IMG/VR virus record: IMGVR_UViG_3300006810_000202
Coordinates: 1-32,110 of that record
Source of the DNA: a virus
Direction: 5' to 3' (one strand)
DNA: 32,110 nt
Shown here: positions 28,381 to 32,110 of the stretch, in pieces
Numbering within the stretch: the stretch's first letter is position 1
Layout: each line of letters starts with the position of its first letter
Made by a program: the position numbers and the translations under genes
Notes under the pieces: generated by a model
Seen by the model: the letters and a program-made list of their open reading frames with translations, nothing else
The model's database searches: none
Told to the model about the DNA's origin: nothing

Positions 28381-29789
28381 TATTTGTTATTACCTCTCAA
28401 ATCTGCACCCGCTGTACTCCAATCGTACTTGGTTAATATTAAACCTGTTGTCATGTTACCATCTTCTACATTATTATCTACTGAATTAATTAAATATTTA
28501 CCACTTAATTGTTTGTTCTGGCCCGTTTTACTTGTTATATCGTTATCCATTACATTAACGTTAATAACTTCTCCGGCTTTTAAATCAAGCCTTCCAGAAG
28601 TTAATGCACTAGTTGCAGTAGCTTGTGAGTGGCGAGTATAAAAACTTCTTTTTGCAATTAAATCTCTGTAGTGCTTATCAGGTCTATAATATTCTTGTTT
28701 TAATGGACCTACAAACGAATTTGTAAATGTTCTATAATCTCTTATAAGCATATATTGTTTAGCATTTTTTGATGAAAAGGTTGCATCAATAAATTCTTTA
28801 GTGTGTTTATCGTTTTTAATATTTGCTCTTTTTCCACTCGAATCGTTAAAATCTTTTATGTAATCTTCATATTTGTAATCGTGCTTTTTCGCAGTTCTTC
28901 TCAATATATCAACTTCAAGTATTGAATTATAATATGTACCACCATTCATATCTCCACCGACATCAACTCTATCTGCATTAGCAAAATGACTAAACGCGCT
29001 TATTTGTTGTTCATGCGCATCTGGAGATAAATCTATAAATGCTGAATACTCAAATTTTTTAATAGGGTTTAAGTGTCCGTAATTATAAAGCCATTCATCA
29101 CTTACAAAATAATATCCATCAAACGTTTCAAAAAATCTATATAAAGAACCTTTTGATTGTGATTGACCTATTGTTTGTCTTGCAACAAATTTTAATGCTG
29201 CAGCTGGAGGTAAATCAGGTATCGTTATTGACATATAATCATCTGTCAATTCAAGATAGAATCTACGTTTATCACTTAATGCATATACTTCTGTTTTAGG
29301 AGGTAATTCTTCACCTTTCTTTTTAGTAGTTTTTTTCATATTTTTATCAAAGTTATCTTTGAATAAATCTTTTACTATTGTACTAGCAGCTGTTCTAGAA
29401 AATCCTTTGACAATACTTTTTTTACTTGCTTCAAAACTTGGTTTTGTAATCCAATGTAAAGTATATGCTATTCCTTTTAATTGTTGTCTTATTTCAATGT
29501 CAGAAATTTTGTAAATTTGGCAATTTAATTTTACTTCTGTTTGTAAGTCATAACATAATAAAACTAATTCTAATTGTTCTTCACCTCTCAGCGGTAATTG
29601 TTCTAATAATCCAGTACCATCATAAATGTCTATTGTACCAGATATTGCAGCATTTTGAATTGATTGGTTTATACCAAACGAACCAATCAACGCTGTAATG
29701 TTTTCAGATTTAGCTCCTTCTGCACCAAAAGGAGTTATTTTTGCAGATTTAACATCACAATGAGATGGATTAAATACTCCTTTTTCCAT
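28380..29789 (-). CDS. 27: Baseplate hub protein, gp27-like
   Basis: A 469-residue protein placed directly before the gp5-like spike. It has the hub-type start: Asn-Pro-Ser-His-Cys-Asp, Gly-Thr-Ile-Asp-Ile-Tyr-Asp-Gly-Thr-Gly-Leu, Leu-Arg-Gly-Glu-Glu-Gln-Leu. A strand with Ile-Tyr-Lys-Ile-Ser-Asp follows near residue 107. The middle contains Phe-Phe-Glu-Thr-Phe-Asp-Gly-Tyr-Tyr-Phe-Val-Ser, the hub-domain pattern that surrounds the tube-like ring. T4 gp27 has 391 residues. Similarity is by pattern and position rather than by strong identity, so the role is likely and the symbol provisional. Its stop shares a base with the spike start, as expected for a complex in 1:1 ratio. Confidence 0.78.
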   Translation of the reverse strand: MEKGVFNPSHCDVKSAKITPFGAEGAKSENITALIGSFGINQSIQNAAISGTIDIYDGTGLLEQLPLRGEEQLELVLLCYDLQTEVKLNCQIYKISDIEIRQQLKGIAYTLHWITKPSFEASKKSIVKGFSRTAASTIVKDLFKDNFDKNMKKTTKKKGEELPPKTEVYALSDKRRFYLELTDDYMSITIPDLPPAAALKFVARQTIGQSQSKGSLYRFFETFDGYYFVSDEWLYNYGHLNPIKKFEYSAFIDLSPDAHEQQISAFSHFANADRVDVGGDMNGGTYYNSILEVDILRRTAKKHDYKYEDYIKDFNDSSGKRANIKNDKHTKEFIDATFSSKNAKQYMLIRDYRTFTNSFVGPLKQEYYRPDKHYRDLIAKRSFYTRHSQATATSALTSGRLDLKAGEVINVNVMDNDITSKTGQNKQLSGKYLINSVDNNVEDGNMTTGLILTKYDWSTAGADLRGNNK

Positions 29790-29791
29790 AA

Positions 29792-30049
29792 TTATTCACT
29801 CACAGAAGAAGCAAACTCTCTTTCGAGTTGCCCCAAAAATGTTTTGTCAAACAAATAAATCTCTTTCTTGTTATTGTTTAATGTTTCTTCGTACTCATAT
29901 ATACGATAAGGTTCCCATTCTTCTGGAATAATTCTTTTAATAATAATTTTTGCACCCTGTTCTGTTCGCATAATCACTCTATCTTCTCTACGTAAATAGA
30001 TTGTTCTAAACGATTCGGGTGCTAATAAAATTTCGTCTACTGCTGCCAT
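29792..30049 (-). CDS. Unknown 85-residue protein in the baseplate cassette
   Basis: A small acidic/basic mixed protein with beta-strand pattern in the first 60 residues (Phe-Arg-Thr-Ile-Tyr-Leu-Arg-Arg-Glu-Asp, Lys-Ile-Ile-Ile-Lys-Arg-Ile) and a short helical C-terminus. I do not recognise the family. It lies 3 bases after the gp53 stop and 2 bases before the hub gene, in the same direction, so it is almost surely translated with the baseplate proteins. A role as a small hub or wedge connector is inference from place only. Confidence 0.75.
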   Translation of the reverse strand: MAAVDEILLAPESFRTIYLRREDRVIMRTEQGAKIIIKRIIPEEWEPYRIYEYEETLNNNKKEIYLFDKTFLGQLEREFASSVSE

Positions 30050-30052
30050 TTG

Positions 30053-30427
30053 TTATACCTTCTTCACGTAGTAAATGATGTTATCATCATTGTTAGGGTC
30101 ACGAGTCCAGTCAATAACATCTTCTCCAACTTCACCAGATTGTTCTGTGTATTTTTCTACTAAATAATCGTTGAATGTTTGTGGGTCCATTGGCCACTCA
30201 TGATATGGGTCAATAATATTGTTAGCCATATAAACTAACCAAACATAATCTACTGAACCATAATAAAAATTTGCTATGTCTTCTGCGCGTTCACCTTCTG
30301 AAACTGTATAAGGATAATATAGATATGGATTGTTAGATACAGCACGAACAAAGTTGGAGCGTCTAGAAATATCTCTTACTCTGCGTCCTTCGTATTCGAT
30401 TATTGGAAAATTTTCAAAATATTTCAT
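30053..30427 (-). CDS. 53: Baseplate wedge protein gp53
   Basis: A 124-residue wedge protein. It shows the LysM-like core of gp53: Glu-Arg-Ala-Glu-Asp-Ile-Ala-Asn-Phe-Tyr-Tyr-Gly, Tyr-Val-Trp-Leu-Val-Tyr-Met-Ala-Asn, Ile-Ile-Asp-Pro-Tyr-His-Glu-Trp-Pro. T4 gp53 has 196 residues with the corresponding blocks (Ala-Asn-Ala-Ile-Tyr-Gly, Tyr-Trp-Val-Leu, Asp-Pro-Tyr-Tyr-Gly-Trp); this one lacks most of the C-terminal part. In T4 gp53 joins adjacent wedges to the central hub. The start overlaps the gp48-like stop by four bases (ATGA). Confidence 0.92.
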   Translation of the reverse strand: MKYFENFPIIEYEGRRVRDISRRSNFVRAVSNNPYLYYPYTVSEGERAEDIANFYYGSVDYVWLVYMANNIIDPYHEWPMDPQTFNDYLVEKYTEQSGEVGEDVIDWTRDPNNDDNIIYYVKKV

Positions 30428-31506
30428 TTTAGTCCTGTAATATTGCCTGTATCTTTGTCGGTGTATGCATAATCGTCTTGTGTATGAATTTGGATTTCGC
30501 TAAATCCTATTGTTAATGATACTGCTGCAGGTACACCACCTTTTATAATTTCTGGCATTCCACCTGCACCATAATCTACTGTAACATTACTAATCATTGC
30601 TCTTTTAAATCTCATGAAATGTTTTTCTTGTACACCCAATAAATTTAACTCTACAACACTAGGATATTTTAAAAATGCTCTTTGCAATCCTGCAACGCTA
30701 TCAACACCATCTACTTGAGGTAATGATTTAGCTTTTAAGAAGTTTACAATCTTTGTAATATTTTTGGTGTCGTCTTCGTTTGAAGGATATAAATCCCAAG
30801 AAAAAGTAAAGTTACGCAAGTCAACACCACTAAAGTTTAATGTTTCTTGTGGGTTTACAGTTCTTTCACCAATAACACCCATTGATTTTGCTATCTCTCC
30901 ACTAATAAAGTTACGGCCTAAATAGGCTGCTATAGCTGCAGCTTTATTTGCATCTTGTCCTGCCATTTTCATTAGACCTGTGCTTTGTGCTTTTAATTTT
31001 TCTGCCAATGCTAATGGGTTATCAATAAGGTCTCTACCTATGGTTCTAACACCCTCTAAAAAGTCTTTTGCAACAGCTTTTGCGTTTTCAGCAAAATTAC
31101 CATCTCCATTTAAACTAGCTAATCCACTAGCAACTCTTTCATATAAAAAATCTCTTTCGAATTGATTTACTCTTATGTTTAAACTGTCTGTTAACTGCCT
31201 AGGAAAAGGAAGTTCTATTGCGGTAAAAGAATCTATTTCTGGAATTGCATTAAGTGTATCTACAAATGTATAACCACCCTCATTAAACTCAACATCAGTT
31301 GCGCTAGCACCTCCTACGCCAACCTTATCTCCAACTTTAGTTCTAATAGTATTTACATATGCATTATAATTATAATCTTTAAATTGCATTAAGAGACCGT
31401 GAGGCATTGGCTTCGTAGGAAACGACATATATGCAGTTTCCCCTAGCGGCTTACCATTACCAAAAGCATTTCGTCTTTGTTTAATTAACTCTGGTCTTGC
31501 TGTCAT
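30424..31506 (-). CDS. 48: Baseplate tail-tube protein gp48-like
   Basis: From the ATG at 31506 the protein has 360 residues, like T4 gp48 (364 residues), which caps the hub and starts the tail tube. The C-terminal half has the family pattern Phe-Thr-Phe-Ser-Trp-Asp-Leu-Tyr-Pro-Ser-Asn-Glu-Asp-Asp, then a helix (Ile-Val-Asn-Phe-Leu-Lys), then beta strands ending Ser-Leu-Thr-Ile-Gly-Phe-Ser-Glu-Ile. An upstream in-frame ATG at 31713 would add 69 residues, but it would overlap the oppositely directed head-completion gene and lie above the late promoter at 31548, so I chose 31506. T4 gp54 is related in place and role and is the main alternative name. Confidence 0.82.
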   Translation of the reverse strand: MTARPELIKQRRNAFGNGKPLGETAYMSFPTKPMPHGLLMQFKDYNYNAYVNTIRTKVGDKVGVGGASATDVEFNEGGYTFVDTLNAIPEIDSFTAIELPFPRQLTDSLNIRVNQFERDFLYERVASGLASLNGDGNFAENAKAVAKDFLEGVRTIGRDLIDNPLALAEKLKAQSTGLMKMAGQDANKAAAIAAYLGRNFISGEIAKSMGVIGERTVNPQETLNFSGVDLRNFTFSWDLYPSNEDDTKNITKIVNFLKAKSLPQVDGVDSVAGLQRAFLKYPSVVELNLLGVQEKHFMRFKRAMISNVTVDYGAGGMPEIIKGGVPAAVSLTIGFSEIQIHTQDDYAYTDKDTGNITGLK

Positions 31507-31520
31507 TATAGTCTCGTTGT

Positions 31521-31528
31521 AATAAATA
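31521..31528 (+). promoter_or_regulatory. T4-type late promoter motif (AATAAATA) before the gp4-like gene
   Basis: AATAAATA (extended to AATAAATAGTAA) stands 48 bp upstream of the ATG at 31576, in the right-pointing direction. It differs from the T4 consensus by one base. Only 19 bp separate it from the motif at 31548-31555 on the other strand, and the two face each other. Confidence 0.5.
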
Positions 31529-31547
31529 GTAATTGGACATTTTAGAT

Positions 31548-31555
31548 TATTTATA
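31548..31555 (-). promoter_or_regulatory. T4 late promoter, exact TATAAATA, before the gp48-like gene
   Basis: The minus strand reads CCGTATAAATAATC, with the perfect T4 late consensus octamer, in the spacer between the two divergently placed gene groups. Transcription would start about six bases downstream, giving a leader of roughly 35 nt to the ATG at 31506. It would drive the long baseplate operon (48, 53, 85-residue gene, hub, spike, M15, 25, 6, 764-residue gene), where no other late motif or terminator was seen in the gaps. Confidence 0.7.
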
Positions 31556-31575
31556 CGGAGTTGCGAAAATAGATT

Positions 31576-32037
31576 ATGGCTTATAGAGGGAGATTTAAAC
31601 CCGCAAATCCGCAGAAATACAAAGGAGACCCAACTAAGATTATTTATCGGTCTTGGTGGGAACGAAATGTATTCTCGTGGCTTGATAAACATAAAGATGT
31701 GATATGGTGGCAATCAGAAGAAGTCATTGTTCCGTATAGGTCACCAATAGATGGAAGAGTACATAGATATTTTCCTGATGTTATTGTTCATAAATATGAT
31801 GGAAATGGTAAGAAGCATACTGTAATGATAGAAATTAAACCTTATAAACAAACGCTTCCACCAAATCCTGCAAATAAAAATAAGACACCTACAGGTCGGG
31901 TGTCGCGAAGATATCTTAACGAGGTTAAGAATTATGGAATCAATAGCGCAAAATGGAAAGCAGCTCGGTCATACTGTGCAGACCGCGGTTGGCAGTTTGT
32001 AATTATGACAGAAAAAGACGGAATAGCAGGTAAATAA
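31576..32037 (+). CDS. 4: Head completion protein, gp4 family (nuclease-like)
   Basis: A 153-residue protein of the T4 gp4 (gp50/gp65) head-completion family, needed to finish filled heads before tails join. Marine homologues begin like this one (Arg-Phe-Lys-Pro, Asn-Pro-Gln-Lys-Tyr-Lys-Gly-Asp-Pro). The fold core looks like a PD-(D/E)xK nuclease: Tyr-Phe-Pro-Asp68, then Ile-Glu86-Ile-Lys88, then Gln at 92, after a Tyr-Arg-Ser-x-Trp-Glu helix near 24-29. The C-terminal part has Asn-Ser-Ala-Lys-Trp-Lys-Ala-Ala and a final strand. It probably trims or processes DNA ends at the portal. The stop shares a base with the next ATG (TAATG). Confidence 0.9.
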   Translation: MAYRGRFKPANPQKYKGDPTKIIYRSWWERNVFSWLDKHKDVIWWQSEEVIVPYRSPIDGRVHRYFPDVIVHKYDGNGKKHTVMIEIKPYKQTLPPNPANKNKTPTGRVSRRYLNEVKNYGINSAKWKAARSYCADRGWQFVIMTEKDGIAGK

Positions 32038-32110
32038 TGGCCATCACAAATTACGCAAAATTATTACAAGAAGCAAAAGCAGCTGCAGGTGGTAAAGCAC
32101 ACCGTGGTAC
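32037..32110 (+). CDS. Start of an unidentified gene (25 codons, cut by the window edge)
   Basis: An ATG overlaps the gp4-family stop as TAATG, and the frame stays open to the window edge. The visible part is a probable helix (Tyr-Ala-Lys-Leu-Leu-Gln-Glu-Ala-Lys-Ala-Ala-Ala) followed by Gly-Gly-Lys-Ala-His-Arg-Gly. Coupling to the head-completion gene suggests a virion or assembly role. Too little is visible to name it. Confidence 0.7.
   Translation, partial: MAITNYAKLLQEAKAAAGGKAHRG

Noticed and set aside
31507-31713. Longer N-terminus for the gp48-like gene, starting at 31713
   Set aside because: It would overlap the opposite-strand head-completion gene, lie upstream of the exact late promoter, and add 69 residues unlike anything in the family. 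The 360-residue form matches T4 gp48 in length.
1-32110. CRISPR array, tRNA, insertion sequence, attachment site or replication origin
   Set aside because: No spaced direct repeats outside coding repeats, no cloverleaf or rRNA-like stretch, no transposase or inverted-repeat ends were seen. Genes fill almost all of the window.

Overview
The window is AT-rich DNA from a T4-like contractile-tailed phage, most likely a marine myovirus of the cyanophage / pelagiphage type. Three things support this. Baseplate genes lie in T4-like order (48, 53, hub, 5, 25, 6, then a gene in the place of 7, then a 10-like gene and 8). Several proteins have the form seen in marine T4-like phages: a large DUF4815-type structural protein, fibers with Cys-Arg-Asp helical modules, and a C-terminal S74 fiber chaperone. 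T4-type late-promoter motifs (TATAAATA / AATAAATA) precede gene groups. There is no host gene, tRNA, integrase, insertion sequence or CRISPR, and no gap above 70 bases, so this is densely packed virion-assembly DNA. The host cannot be read from the window.

Layout, read in the direction of transcription. At the right edge two genes point right: a head-completion nuclease-like gene (gp4 family) and the first 25 codons of another. A 69-bp spacer holds two facing late promoters. Everything else points left. First comes the tail-tube/baseplate and hub cassette (31506-25022): gp48-like, gp53, an unknown 85-residue protein, a gp27-like hub, a gp5-like spike without lysozyme, and a protein ending in an M15-type peptidase domain. 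The wedge genes follow (25025-20422): gp25, gp6 and a 764-residue structural protein. Next are a gp10-like modular protein and a subtilisin-like protease with an inserted blue-copper (cupredoxin) domain (20389-16784), then gp8 and a 1795-residue DUF4815-type protein (16741-9685). Last are a small coiled-coil protein, an S74 chaperone-tipped fiber and a giant modular fiber/adhesin (9673-1).

How they work together: the hub, spike and wedge proteins build the baseplate. The M15 protein probably replaces the lysozyme domain that T4 carries inside gp5. The gp10-like, DUF4815-type, S74 and giant modular proteins would be peripheral baseplate or fiber parts that meet the host surface.

The best leads are these. 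(1) The giant adhesin is cut by a single in-frame TAA at 2512-2514, yet the same frame stays open for 837 more codons to the window edge and carries five more copies of its own repeat. (2) The virion subtilase carries an apparently complete type-1 copper site and has Glu where the catalytic Asp should be. (3) The giant protein has alternating helical and beta modules, with one beta module nested inside another. (4) Lytic activity has been moved out of gp5 into a neighbouring M15 peptidase. (5) Two late promoters face each other only 19 bp apart.
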